Below, one piece after another: positions 10,101-22,108 of a stretch of 64,000 nt of DNA. This stretch comes from Rostrohypoxylon terebratum. Taxonomy: Eukaryota; Ascomycota; Sordariomycetes; Xylariales; Hypoxylaceae. Under the pieces are notes generated by a model. The model ran no database searches, had not been told where the DNA came from, and worked only from the letters and a program-made list of their open reading frames with translations. Positions within the stretch are counted from its first letter, which is position 1, and each line of letters starts with the position of its first letter. A program made the translations under genes and the position numbers. The stretch is taken from positions 372,001 through 436,000 of the forward strand of contig MU385860.1 in the NCBI GenBank assembly GCA_022497145.1. Direction: 5' to 3'.

Positions 10101-13100
10101 ATAGGCCGGGATTCCATGAGTCTAGACCCGAGAACACAAGACGTAGCAGGTACGCATCAGAACGCGATCTAGAGAGGATACTGGAGGAGTCGCGCCGTGT
10201 CGAAGATGAGAAGAGAGAGCGTCAAATGCAAGCAGAACGGGAGCGGTATAGGACCGAGAAAGAAGCCGTCTTGCCCCGCCAATACCAAGTGCCGGAAGAA
10301 CGAGAACAGGAAAGTTATCGGGATGTCACAGGATTCATTCAAGCTGAGAAAATTGTGGCAGCTTGGCAGCTCTTGCCTCCAGTGGACAATTTCACCCAAG
10401 AAGAAACGGCAACGTTTGAAAAGGCCTACCTTGAATTCCCTAAGCAATGGGGCCGTGTTTCCGAGCCACTGGCCGAAAGAGACTTTGGGACAAGCATCCA
10501 ATTTTACTACCTCAAGAAGGAGAAAGAAGAGCTTAATCTCAAAGAGAAACTTAAAAAGCGGCCGAGACAACGTAAGAAGGGTCGAGGCAAACAACGTTCC
10601 AGCGCGTTGGTTTCGGAACTTGGAAACGGCGAAAATGAAAACGAGGAGAATCAAGAAACGGGTGAAAATGGCGAGAGGCGTCGACCTAGGCGTGCGGCCG
10701 CCCCAACTTTTAACTCGGAAGCTACTCCAGCAACTGATGGCGAAAGCGGAACGCCCTCTGGTACACCCGGACGAAGGGGTGCGAAAGGAGACGGGAATAC
10801 CGAAAAGCCGGAACGGAAGCCTAGAGGGCGCCGAGCTGCTAAGGATAAGGAACCGAAACAGCCCCGTGTCAATCAGACGCTGGCCGCGGCACCGCCTACG
10901 GGGACTAAGGGTAACCGTTCGCGATCTAGTTCTCGTGCTCACGGTTCGGAGTGGGTGCCGCCTCCAACACCGAATGAAGCCATCAGAGCTCCGACTCAGT
11001 ATGAACTAGCTCCAAGCACTACGGCCGTTCCTCCTCTTTCCATCTCTGCACCATTTCCACCAGCGCAGCCGATACCAAGTCCTGAGAGAGGAGTTCCTCA
11101 GCCTCCGCCTCCGCCTACGCCGCCCGTTGCCTCGATGTCGGTCGATACGATGGGACCTCCGCCGTTGCGTCCTGAGCCTCCGCAGCAGCCTCCTGTTGCT
11201 ATGCTTGATCTTGGCCAGCCGCCAGCATCGGATCGCAGATCAGGGACGCAGGCATCAAGTTATTGGAGTGTCCCCGAAGCGAATGACTTCCCTCAATTAC
11301 TCCGTTCCTTTGGAAGTGATTGGGGGGCAATTGCGGCGCATATGCGAACTAAGACTCCAATCATGGTAAGCGTCGTCATTAATATTTAGTCTAACCCTTG
11401 TATTTTGCTGTGCTTACTAAATTTGTATAGATTAAAAATTATTATACGCGCAAGAAGGATGGCAATGGGTGGGAAGCAATAGTCGAGGAAGCGGATGGTA
11501 GGAAAGCCAGAGGCGAGAAAAGACCTGCGCCTCCGGCTCCCAGTTCCGGCGTCAAAAAACGATATGAAACATCGAGCAATCGACCACTCGCGGCTGCAGA
11601 TGCAGTTATGGAAGATAGCCCTGCACCACCTAAGCTCGATCATCCTCAGGCACCACAGCCGACGTCGGGTCGCTTTAATGTCCCGATCGCAGCACAACCG
11701 CAACCTACGCTTATTCAGGCCCCATTCGTGCCAGCAACTCAGTCTCCGCTGATCCAAAGCCATGGAGCTACCCCGCCTGGATCGCAACCTCTTGCCCAAC
11801 CAGTTTCTCAGACCATGTCTCCTCGGCCTATGGGAACTGCTTTCACCCTCGCCGATAGGGAACGTGAGTTACCTACCCAGCAGCCCGCTCGCGTTCCGTT
11901 AGTACAGAAACCTGCTCCGGCTAGGCCGCCACCGGTATCCGAAGCTCCCATGGCGAGACACCCATTGCCTGGATCATTGATGGAGCCTCATTCGGAACGA
12001 CCTAGAGCAGAGCCCAAGGTTCCCAAGGAACAACCCCGACAGCAATTACGCGTCAAGCAAGAGCCGGATCTTATCCATCATCAATTCGAGCGCTTCGTTC
12101 CACAAGCCCAAACTGCACGTATGACGTCTCGTCCAGAGAGTGCACCTCTGTCACGACCGCCCGACCCCCCTCGAGCAGTGGCGCCAGCTCCTCAAGGAGT
12201 CCAGCCGGGCTCATTTGCGACTATTCTCCAGCAACATAGTAGAAGTGTAATGCAAGAAGGAAACCCATCCCCGCCGGCTCGAGCTCGTCTGACCTCCACG
12301 CTCTCTCGGCCAGCATCTGGTGCTGGTGGTGGAGCGGAACCATTCAGCGCTCCCCCAGCGCAGCCTACACCACCAGCCGTCGCCTCTGCACCAGCTCGTC
12401 CTCCGGAACGTAAAACGTCCAATTTAATGGCGCTTTTGAACGACGACCCCGCTCCGCCCCCTCCTCCCAAGAGAGTTACCGAAGTACCTACGGCTACAAA
12501 TACATCGACGCCACCACCGCCACCTGTCCTCTCTCGTCCTCCGCCACCTCCGCCCGCGTCATCGCACGTTCGGAGAGAGTCAAATCTCCAAGAGAGCCAG
12601 CCTTACGGATACAGTCGAAATCCGCCTCCGGCGCAATCAGCAATGCCGTCGCTCAAACCACCGTATGCAGCTACAGTCGCATCGCCTCAAATGCAAGCAC
12701 TCAATGCTCCCCGACATATGCAAATGGAATCACCGGCGGATCGAGAGTATTATGGTGGTCGACCACGCTCATATACCTCTACGCACCAGTCTCACCAATC
12801 TCAGGCGGCAGGTTCACCACAAAATGCACATCACTATCCGGCCCCCAATCAGCCGTCTCAGGTTGCCTATCCGCCTCAACCACCCTCATATCCTTATAGC
12901 GCACAAGTTCAGCCATCTAACGTGGCGTCGCCACCTCCCCAATATGGAAGTCACTCCGCTCCCAGAGGCCACGAGCATTCGTCTAGCCGAGATCTTGGAT
13001 GGCCTGGCCCACACCAGGGCCACCCGCTGCAACAACAGCACCAGCCGCACCAAGCACACCAACAAGCGCACCAGCAGGCGCACCAGCAAGCGCACCAGCA

Positions 13101-13680
13101 AGCACACCAGCAAGCACATCAGCAAACACAACAAGCGCCTCCACAACACCAGTCGGCCTGGCCGTCGCATCCTCCGCAACCTCCCAAGTCCACGCAACCT
13201 CCTCCACCACAATCAGCCTGGGCTGCGCAGCAACCCACGCCGAAGCCTCCGGCGCCCAGTAGCTCGGTTCCACCACAGCCTTCCTGGGCCTCGGCTCCTC
13301 CTCCGCAGAGAGGTCATGATCCTATGGCGCTTCGAGATGTCTACCCGCCGCACGGCGCTATGCGAGGTCCTATACAACCACAGTATGGATCTGCCCCGCG
13401 AGCCCCTGATCCAGGTCCCCCGCAACCGCCGGCTGCGTATCCTCGGTATGCGAGCACCCCAGGACCCGGACCTGGACCTGGACGAGACCCTCGCGATCCC
13501 GGACCGGCAAGAAGCTATACTCCAAGCTCTTACGACAACAGAGGCTACCCAACTAACCAGGAGTACCGGGAGGCTCCAATGCGCGAACAACAACCGACGA
13601 TGTTGCAACAACAATTACGACCTCAAGAAAGGCTCCATTACGAGCGCGCCCCACCCCCGCCCGATAGATACGGGAGGTAA
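7187..13680 (+). CDS. snt1: SNT1-like double-SANT corepressor subunit
   Basis: A very long protein resembling yeast Snt1 and animal NCoR/SMRT, scaffold of the Set3-type histone deacetylase complex in the nucleus. Model: AT at 7187-7188, then 7453-11365 and 11431-13680, 2054 aa. The frame has no ATG upstream of the RS/RG-rich N-terminus; joining AT|GTAAGTTAAC (intron 7189-7452, acceptor TTTAG) to G at 7453 creates an ATG followed by ASRYSGSRYDGE. Residues about 5-280 are RS, RD and RG repeats. SANT1 is at about 977-1030 (NFTQEETATFEKAYLEFPKQ, SIQFYYLKKEKEELN). SANT2 is at about 1269-1318 (YWSVPEANDFPQLLRSFGSD), and the second intron cuts it between TKTPIM and IKNYYTRKKDG. The remaining 700 residues are P/Q-rich, including an HQQA repeat near 1842-1872. 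A basic KKRPRQRKKGRGKQ block follows SANT1. Family assignment rests on the SANT pair and length; start choice is inference. Confidence 0.85.
7189..7452 (+). other. Proposed intron interrupting the start codon
   Basis: Donor GTAAGTTAAC at 7189, acceptor CATTTAG ending at 7452, 264 nt. It separates the AT from the G of the only plausible start codon of the SNT1-like frame. The alternative is an in-frame TTG at 7421, or an ATG about 165 residues later that would drop the RS-rich region. Confidence 0.6.
13038..13131 (+). repeat. 12-bp coding tandem repeat (HQQA)n
   Basis: About seven imperfect copies of a unit close to CACCAGCAAGCG lie within the SNT1-like gene and encode HQQA repeats. Variable copy number between strains would be expected. 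The two other plus-strand frames are also open across it, which produces a long shadow frame. Confidence 0.85.
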
Positions 13681-15476
13681 AGAGCTCTATGTTAGCTTTG
13701 TTGGCATTGTTTCGAAGGTCGATCCTAGAGGCGTTATATTGTCTTGTGCGGGTGGCCGTGGTTCCATTATCGGAGTTCAAGACATGGTTTTCAAGGACGC
13801 CAAAACCCACTCTGGGGCCTATTTTCGACGCTTAGTTGTGCGAATGTCAATGTCTCATGACCCTGAACTGGACATTCATCCGACGACAGATCCTACTTAA
13901 GAGCTTATCACCTTGTCGCGGTTGGCTCGGTTTTACTTGCGTAGACTAAATTACTATATTTCGCTCTTCTTCCTGTCCATTCTTGTCTGACCTGCCGCCT
14001 GTCTCACAATATTCGACGCAGGCCGGGTTTACCATAATCTCACAATGTCCTGACGACCCCACGTCCCCAGGGGTGGAAGGGAAACGGAGGAAAGGGGTTT
14101 ATACCTGATAAGCCGGCATCTGGCAGAGGGAGAAGCAAAAAGCCGGGGTTCGGACCGGTAATGGGAGGACTTGACAATCGCTGCTAGGGAAAATGCCGTG
14201 TTGAACGCGTCAGTGTTGTTAGTGTACGAGAGAAAGACAGACCTTGTTATTACTTCTTTGTTTGTATTTTATGTGACTCTTTCGATGGGCGTGATGATGG
14301 TGTGTTACATGGTGTGTTGTAGAATATAGGAGTAGGGGTAGAAGAAGTATTTGAGATCACTTCGATTAAGAAGCCCGTATCTTTGTTGGTTACGTAATGA
14401 TGCTTATGTAAATTGTGAAGTGATACGTGAAGGAATATTAGATTCCCAACGACAAATTAATTTCATCTGAAGACCTTACCGAATCTCATTGCCAGGTATA
14501 CCTCATTCCTTATCCAGATCAGCACCAATTCATCGCTTCAAACGAGCTGTTGAGCTCAAAACTTCCACCTTTCTCCTCCGTGTGCTTAGTAACGCTACTT
14601 ATGTAATTGTAATTGGAGCTTTCTATCCCTTATGTTACACAACCACCCACCACGGCATATGTGAGTGCCTTTTTAGATAAGCTATAGGATACAATGTCTC
14701 GAATCAGTCCAGAAATTAATAACAACTTATGTAAACTGCTTACGAAGAGTTCAATGATTATTAGGTAAGTCATGATTTTTGAAGTAGTTTCTCAAGCCTT
14801 TGAGACCAGAATACTATCTCATCCTATTAAAACTAGATTGGTGCTTTGAATATAATTGGAAGTTAATATGATTCTTTTCTCTAGTTTTCTCCCCAGAAGT
14901 TGAGACAACAGACATTCTCGGTTTCTACAACAATCAGGAAGTATTAAATAAGCAAGGCTTGACTGATCAATTACATAAGCATTATCATAATCATGTATAA
15001 GGGATCAAACTTACTCCTATATACTTACAGAGATAGATTATAAATTGATTCGATAGATATATCTCAAAGTACTCATTTGTAGCACAATGCACCGCTTTAT
15101 TCGTTAACGCATGTCCTAAGATTCAACTTCTCCTTCTCCTGGAGAGATATTATGCGAGTATTTGATTAGGTAAGTAATTAGGTATGTAAGTGTTATCTTG
15201 ACTTACCACTATGTGAATTTCACCTTCCTCAAAAATGTACAATATAGTTATATAGTAGAATAACAGTGGTCTATTTCAATAATATTCCAAGAACTTGCTG
15301 GGAATTGGCTCAATTATGAGATGAGGTACACCGTGCGCAAGTAAGATCGAAACATTTGCAACTCTGTAGCTAAGGCGGGCTCGCTGACTATTGATTGTTT
15401 TTTTCATTATTTTTTTCGAATATCACATTGTATCCATCCTCGGTCTGTTGACTAGGTATCAATCGGAATTTTATAT
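13681..15476. other. Intergenic, AT-rich, nothing recognised
   Basis: About 1.8 kb between the convergent SNT1-like and ALG2 genes. It becomes strongly AT-rich from about 14390. No open frame with family resemblance, RNA gene or clear transposon end was seen. Confidence 0.6.
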
Positions 15477-16963
15477 CTACTCCTTGCTCTGTAGAAGTAT
15501 ACCACCAACAAGAGCCAGTACAGAACCAACAGCACCTAGAGTCCCTAGCATAAGTGCCACCGTCGGCGTCCATGACCAATTCTTGGGCTGGCGCAAAGTC
15601 TGGGCTATGATGGAGTCCAATCGTTCCGCCATGTTAGCTTCGCCGAAGTTCTCCTTGACCCTCACGATCCCTGCCTGGGACATTGCCGCGAATTCTTCAT
15701 CGGAAGTGTGATTTAGCACCTTGTCCATGACGTCTGTCCACTGGTCCACCTTGTCTGGAGATCGAAGCCAACCCGTCTTTCCTTCCACCACGGTTTCCGT
15801 AGGACCGCCCGTATTTGCTGCCAGAACAGGGACGCCGGCAAGCATGGCCTCCAACGGGACGATGCCGAAGTGCTCATTAGCAGGAGTATAGACTAGAAGT
15901 CTGGCAGAAGAGAGGAGTGTCTCCTTCAACAGATTCGGCACGGAGTGCAGGAAAAGAACGTCGACATCGTCAGGGACTTCCAGCGCGGTAAGATGCGTCT
16001 TCGTCGTCATGGTGCTTAGTCCCAAGCTCTCAGTCAAGTCCACCAATTCCTTATGATAATTCACATTTTCCGAAACCCGCGGATCGTACCCCCCCGCAAC
16101 AACCAACCGCACCCCCTTCCTCGCCTCCTTGCTCAACCCGGCGAACGCCCTCACGGCCAACGCGATGTCCTTCTTCCTCTCAAAGCGATTGATGCTCAGC
16201 AAGAACTTCTTCCCCTTCCACAACGGCCGGCCGGCCTCGCTCTTCGGCTTCGGCTTGATGTCCACGCAAGGGTACACCACGTCCAGCTTCTTCCGCCGCG
16301 CTAGCGCGGGCCACGTGCGGCTCACGACGCCCTTGGTAAAAGTCGAGTTCACGGCGATCGCGTCGGCGAAGCTCATGCTCCACTGCTCCCACAGGTCGAA
16401 CGGCACGCGGTACGCGCGCTTCCACCAGTGCTGGCGGCCCTGCGCTAGCAGTAGGTCGGGGAAGTGGCAGTAGAACAGGACGCGCGCTCGCGGGTGCAGG
16501 AGCTGTAGGAGGGGAACGCCGGCGCTCAGCTGGTCGACGAAGAAGGCGGAGGGGTTTAGCGTGTGCAGTTCGGAGGTGAGGTAGATCTGGACGATGAGGT
16601 GGAGTTGGCGCAGGATGGAGCAGAGGATGCTGAAGCGCGAGAGGATCGAGGGGGGGATGAGGGTGTTGCCGCGGACGCGGACGTCGAGGGTGCCTGTTGG
16701 CAGTGTTGTTAGAAGAGATTGACACAATGAATCGACATACTCATGCGCAGTTTGGATTGATTCAAAAGCTAGCTAGACTTACCATCTCGCGCCTCGTCGA
16801 AGCAGTGTTTCGGATCGCAGTGACTAGTAAATATAACGACCTTATGTCCACGATTCTGCAATCCCACAGCGGCGTCGACGACCAATCTCTCGGCACCGCC
16901 TATGCCCAGGTCAGGGTGCAAGAAGACTATTGTCTTGCTAGCCTCCTTTGTCTTTTCCGTCAT
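15477..16963 (-). CDS. alg2: ALG2 alpha-1,3/1,6-mannosyltransferase
   Basis: Glycosyltransferase family 4 enzyme of the ER cytosolic face that adds the second and third mannoses to the dolichol-linked oligosaccharide in N-glycan synthesis. Exons 16963-16783 and 16693-15477 (minus strand), 465 aa, the usual length. The start MTEKTKEASKTIVFLHPDLG is followed by IGGAERLVVDAAVGL and FTSHCDPKHCF, then after the intron TLDVRVRGNTLIPPSI, PRARVLFYCHFPDLLLAQ, VYPCVDIK, SINRFERKKDI, and the GT4 donor-site block ANEHFGIVPLEAMLAGVPVL with NTGGPTETV. The C-terminus has a hydrophobic segment (TVALMLGTLGAVGSVLALVG), consistent with membrane anchoring. The intron is 89 nt with GTAAGT donor and CAG acceptor, phase 1. 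The ATG at 16963 is the first that precedes the conserved HPDLGIGGAER block. Confidence 0.96.
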
Positions 16964-17855
16964 GTCGGCAGGTGGTTGACGCACGTATCCATGCCTTTTG
17001 GTGATGATGTTTGGTTGATGTTGAGGACAGGTTGCGGCTCCCGGCGTGAAATTGAGCTAAAGAATTGGACCTGGAAACTTCCCCTCTAGGCTCTGGGCTC
17101 TAGGCTCTAGGCACTTACCCCTTCAGCCCTATGGTCCACTAATTTTCCGCCTGCTTTTAGCCCCGCAGTTGACATGCATAGGTACCGGCATACCTCCCTA
17201 TAGGGGAGGGGTACCTACGAGTAGTGGTATATTTGCATGTGAATTCCCCTTGTTTTAGCTACCGTACATACAGGATGGGATGCATTCAGTGGGATACCTC
17301 TAGGGCTACACAAGAGTCTTTTTCATTTATTGAACCTCTATATGATGAGTACCTAAATTAACACAACATTGGAGTCGCAATCACATTGCATGAACACCCA
17401 AATATGGCTGACTAGCTTCATCTCATTCTAATATCAACTATCTCTTGAGCTAGCCCACCTGCTCCCTACGTATAAGTCCATCTTCCAAAGTAGCATCGTA
17501 GCCACATACATATCATAATCGCGAGCTCTTCTCCATACTATGAGCTTTTTTTTTGTCTTGTCTTATTTTTGTTTTCCCTTAGCAACCGACAATCTCGAGA
17601 CGCCCCAAGCATGCGGGTATGTTGAAACGATAAATGAATAAAGAGGAGAAATATCATGACCGTACCCCCTTAGCCCGACCAAAAAACAGAAGCTTCTGTC
17701 CGTAGACCGACAGCTTGACACACCCGTGCGCCATTTTGGGTAACCCCGTCCGAGAACTATGAACAATGAATTGAAATCAACGTGAGGTCGCTCAGCCATT
17801 AGGATTGCTGCTAGCGGATCATGATAGTAATGCTGGTAGTTGGGTGGAAAGATCC
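16964..17855. other. Intergenic between ALG2 and KCS1
   Basis: Promoter side of ALG2 and 3' flank of KCS1, both on the minus strand. Contains a short imperfect repeat of TAGGCTCT at 17087-17112 and a run of T at about 17546-17554. No gene seen. Confidence 0.5.
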
Positions 17856-20800
17856 TCACTCGCTGACGGAACCCCACTCATCAACGCTTTCCACTTCACT
17901 CCCCTCTTCTTCTTGCCTGCGTGGAGTGATTAAACCCAGCTCGTTGCGTACATCTTTCTGAATCTTCATAAAATACTTCTTCAGGGTCGCGAGACCACGA
18001 AGGAAACCGCGGTCCGGTTCGTTTGGATAATTGGGCGGACACGGCTTATCCTCAGCTAGGTCCCCCGCTGTCACACTATTGGCGAAATCGGCCATCTTGA
18101 AATCAATCTCTCTCTTGTTTCTCCGGCGCTTCCGAGCTTCCCATGCGTCCTCGGCATCCGTCGCGAAGTCGGTTGTAGAATCGTCTGCCGCGGTATCGTA
18201 ACCCTCGTCCGAATCATCAGCGTCGTAAAACATTAAGAGGCTGGCCGCGTAAAAACGGTAGCCACGTAGCCTGCGAATGGTCATTTCTAGTTGGTTCAGT
18301 TTCTGCAGTATCGTCGGTATATGCCTCAGAACGCTGCTATAATCTACGCCGTCGTAGAGAAACATGGTTAGAGCATCCTGGAACTCGGATCCGGCCTTGA
18401 GGTTTCTTCCATAATATTTATCCTTGAAAACATAAGTCTGGGATTTGGCATTCCAAGACTGTAACCCACAAACTCTGACGCCGTACTCTCTCGACGTTGT
18501 CGCAGCACATTTGCGTTGCTGCGATTCTCGTTTCTTCGGAGTGGCCTCTACACCATACTGCCGGGTGCCCATCTTGAGATCCATTATGCATGGGCGCTTC
18601 ATACCAGCGGTAAGATCTTCTAGTAGTAGAAAATACTCAACTCGGGAGTCATGCTGTGTTTGGGCCTCTTTGGGGTTGACTGGTCGCGAGATTTTCTTGA
18701 ATTCTGTCGTTGGACTTGGAAGCTCCGATGGTACGGCAGATGAGAAGAACGACTGAGCTATGGAGTTATCCGCAAACCCATTCTCGGTAACCTCGGCGTC
18801 CTGTTTATGCCCGTTCTCTGCAGGTACAAATGTATGTAATCTTGGGTGCGACTCGTTTTCCCTACTATACTCGACCTCGTCTAGGTCTTCAAAATATTTG
18901 AGGTTACCGCGAGACTCTGTAACATCTTCTGGTCGCCGCCGAAGCTTGCTCCCCGAATTGCGCCGTCTTCGTCTTGGATGAGGAAATTTCTCGGATAACG
19001 TTTCGGGCTCTGGTGCACTAGTACCTGTAACATCCTTCACGTGATCTAGTCCCTCAAGCTTCAGGCGGCTCGAATCTGTGCTCAAGTCACTATGGCTTTG
19101 CAGCAGATGTGGTGCTTCCTTCAATAAGTTTGCTCCATGAACCTGTTGCCCGCCGTGATCGGCTGTTTTAGGATCTGGTAATGCGCTCTCAGAACTCGTA
19201 GGCCGCTTGGGTTGCTGCACTGAGCGACGAGGAATTGATCGCTGTTGAGACGCCGGTCTACGGTGTTTGTGTACAGCGATTGGCTGCTTCAGAAAAGCAT
19301 CGTTGAAAACTTCGTTTCGTAGCCTTTTATTAACAGTTGTAGCACCCCAACTATTAGCGTGTCGGTCCCCTAAAGCCGGACGGTCTAAAGCTTTTGTGTC
19401 CTCGTTGGAGGCTTGGGCATTGTTATCATGTAGAAATTGAGGGTTTACCGCAGCGGATGCACTCCAAGGGCGGTTGTCGCCATTAACGGACACAGTAGGC
19501 CGTAGCAAGCTCCGAGGAAGTATATGCCGATTATCGACAAAAGTAACGGTGGGGATCGCTGTATTTGATGATTGCAAGGATTGGCTCACTATCCTGCGAT
19601 GGTGACGCTGATCTTCTTTATCCGAGATCTCGAAACTCTGTGGGGGTCCTAGAGTGGCTCCGTTATTGCCATTTGATTGGCCTTCCTGCTCTCTTGCCTT
19701 CTTCTCGGATACATAGCTGTCATCCTTTCTGACCGTTGATTTTCGTCGTGGATGCTTCTGAAAAGTGACATTGAGCACACCAATATATCTAGAAAAAAGT
19801 CAGCTTTCTTTCCTGGACACACCAGATACATCTCCTTCAGAAACTGCTAGGAGATCAGGCGTATACAATGGAATGTGGCAATAACGCACCTAGGCAAGAA
19901 TGGTAAGAGGTCACGGTGATATCTTTCTATTTTTTCATAAAACTCGTTCTCTCGGTTGTTTAATTGCTTGCAGACAGCTCTCTTGGAAAATCTCCAAATG
20001 GTTGTGTGGCCACCAACTTGGTGTTTATAGGGTATAAGCTCAATTGCATCGAGGGGTAACTTGGGTCCAAGCTGGTGTTCATGGACCATATCCTCGTAAT
20101 ATTGAGAAACCGGCCGAGATGACCTAGCAGATATATCACGAGGTCTCGGTGGAATCTCGACTTCATCCTCGACAGCACATTCATCATCTATTGGTGGAAA
20201 CTCTTCAACATATGGGGTTGTGTCATTCTTACGGTCAACATTACCATTGCCAGTTCCTTCAGCCCTTGCTCCAACTTCGGCTTCGGGTTCATCTGCCTTA
20301 ACCAACCAAGGGTGGAAATCCTCGCTGTGAGGTTTGCGGACGGCTGATTGGGAAACTTTGAATTCTTCGGGTATAACGCACCCATTCTCTGATGATTGTT
20401 CCGGACCCTGATGTGGAAGAAATACAGCAGACGATATCTTTTCTTCGGATGATTCGTCACCCTCCTCGGTTGGTTCCCCAACCTCGGTTACATCGCTTGA
20501 TTCCCTACCAACCTGTGACGCGTCCTCGTCGCACACTATAGCAGAACCATTAGGCTCACTGTAAACACCAGTCTTTGCAAGTTGTTCTCGAGGAGGCAAT
20601 GACTTGACCGGTTCAGCGATATGGTTTGGTGGTCTTTGTAGACCAAAATAATCTAGTTGGGCGGTATCGTGAGGCACTGATCCGGCGTCTGAGGTACTCC
20701 AGGGAAAAGATTGCACGCTCGATAAACGAGAAGGCAATTGCTCGTCCTCGATAGACTGAGGCGACGGTGTGAGGGTCTGAAAAACAGCGTTCTCGTCTAC

Positions 20801-21563
20801 CTGAGACTCGTGAAGCAAATCCAGATGCAGACCTTTCGCGAGTAGCTGCTTTTCTCGCTGATGGCCTGTCGACTTTGACTCCCTTCGTCGGCCTTTTTCC
20901 TCCGGGAGACCTTCCTTAAAGAAACGTAGGCTATGGCTCGCTTTCCGGCTGCGAGTTGGTTCGACGCCTGCTAGCACCTCTGTGATGGACTTCTCGACTT
21001 GTCCGTCTTGGTGGCCGATTTCATTGGTACCAATGGACCACGCTTTCTCTGGGCCCATCGAAAGAGGGGGACGCTCAACCCTCCATTGCCTATATTGGGC
21101 GCGCGCATCGGAGAGTGGCTCAGGTTTATCCTCGATAGACGGGGCCATATCAGCAGCCATATTGTCAATAGAATATGAAGTATCTCCAACGTTATCGGAG
21201 TGCGGGTTGGGGAGGTTCGATAAGCGTAGACGAAGTTCCTTATCCGTGCGTTCTAACGAGCGTCCTCTTCCTCTCGTTCCCATGTCAAAAGTCCGGTGTT
21301 CCAAGAGTGTCATAGTTGTACTCATAGTGGCCGGCATCGTGACGGGTGATGATGTAGGAGCATCAGCTCCTGAAGAGGGTATGGAAGACAGCAATGGCGC
21401 GGATATCGTTCTAGCGGACTCCGTAAACTGTGAATGACCGGTGGGCGTTAGATCGCCTTGGTCACCATGCTCATGAAAAGCATCCTGAAGTCCGGTGCGT
21501 GATTCATATACATTTTTAGGTTGGTTGAGTCGGCTCGTCCCATTGGGTGGTACAGGTACAGGT

Positions 21564-21622
<59 letters not shown>

Positions 21623-22108
21623 TACAGGCACAGGTACAGGTACAGGTACAGGCTTCTGCTCGGGGCGTCGCTGGTCCGTATGAGAGACGGGAACGTGGGA
21701 AGATGGGATCCCACGAGCAGAAGCCAGCGCTTGAGTAAGAAGAGACGGGCCATTAGGTCTCTGAAGAGCGGCGGGCGGCCGAGATTTCTTATTGTTTTGG
21801 TCGACATGGTTAATAGTAAGGGACGATTGAGGAGTGGATGTGGATGGCACATGGGAGCCAGGGGGGGCGGGTACGGGCGCTGGTACAGCAGGCGAGACAC
21901 TTGCAGACAGCCATGCATGGCCAGATATGGGAGACGTGGAGGAGCAACCAGTCAGATCGAGGGAATCGGAGGATGGGCTGTGAGTCGCTATGCCAGTGGC
22001 AGCGGCAGCACTGACGGAACTGGGACTAAGATTCCCAGCGGCCACACCTTGGGGGCTCACCGGTGCGGTAGTTGCGGCATTTTCGGGCTTACGAGACGGA
22101 CTGGACAT
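17856..22108 (-). CDS. kcs1: KCS1-type inositol hexakisphosphate kinase
   Basis: Inositol polyphosphate kinase of the IP6K/KCS1 branch, which makes 5-diphosphoinositol phosphates (IP7) from IP6 and affects phosphate sensing and vacuole and telomere biology. Exons 22108-19890 and 19788-17856, 1383 aa. The first 700 residues are unstructured, S/P/E-rich, with a (PV)n run at about 152-187. The kinase starts near LIPYKHQVGGHTTIWRFSKR and continues across the intron as LPFLPR-YIGVLNVTF. A long insert follows, then the diagnostic PxxxDxKxG motif as PCIMDLKMG (about residues 1138-1147), then GVRVCGLQSW, KYYGRNLKAG, and the ASLLMFYD block (about 1256), which carries the family S-L-L signature. The 99-nt intron has GTGCGT donor and CTAG acceptor. 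This split domain with a long insert is usual for fungal KCS1. Confidence 0.95.
21549..21651 (-). repeat. Hexanucleotide repeat encoding (Pro-Val)n
   Basis: About 17 tandem units of GGTACA or GGCACA on the plus strand, read on the minus strand as alternating Pro and Val in KCS1. The variants are synonymous third-base changes (GTA/GTG context), so the Pro-Val repeat is kept while the DNA drifts. All plus-strand frames are open across it. Confidence 0.95.

Noticed and set aside
10169..10942. 257-codon minus-strand frame
   Set aside because: Antisense of the SNT1-like SANT1 region.
12665..13900. 411-codon plus-strand frame overlapping the SNT1-like tail
   Set aside because: Shadow frame of a repetitive P/Q-rich coding region; no family resemblance and continues only by chance past 13680.
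16180..16725. 181-codon minus-strand frame
   Set aside because: Out-of-frame copy inside ALG2 exon 2, R/P/H-rich GC artefact.
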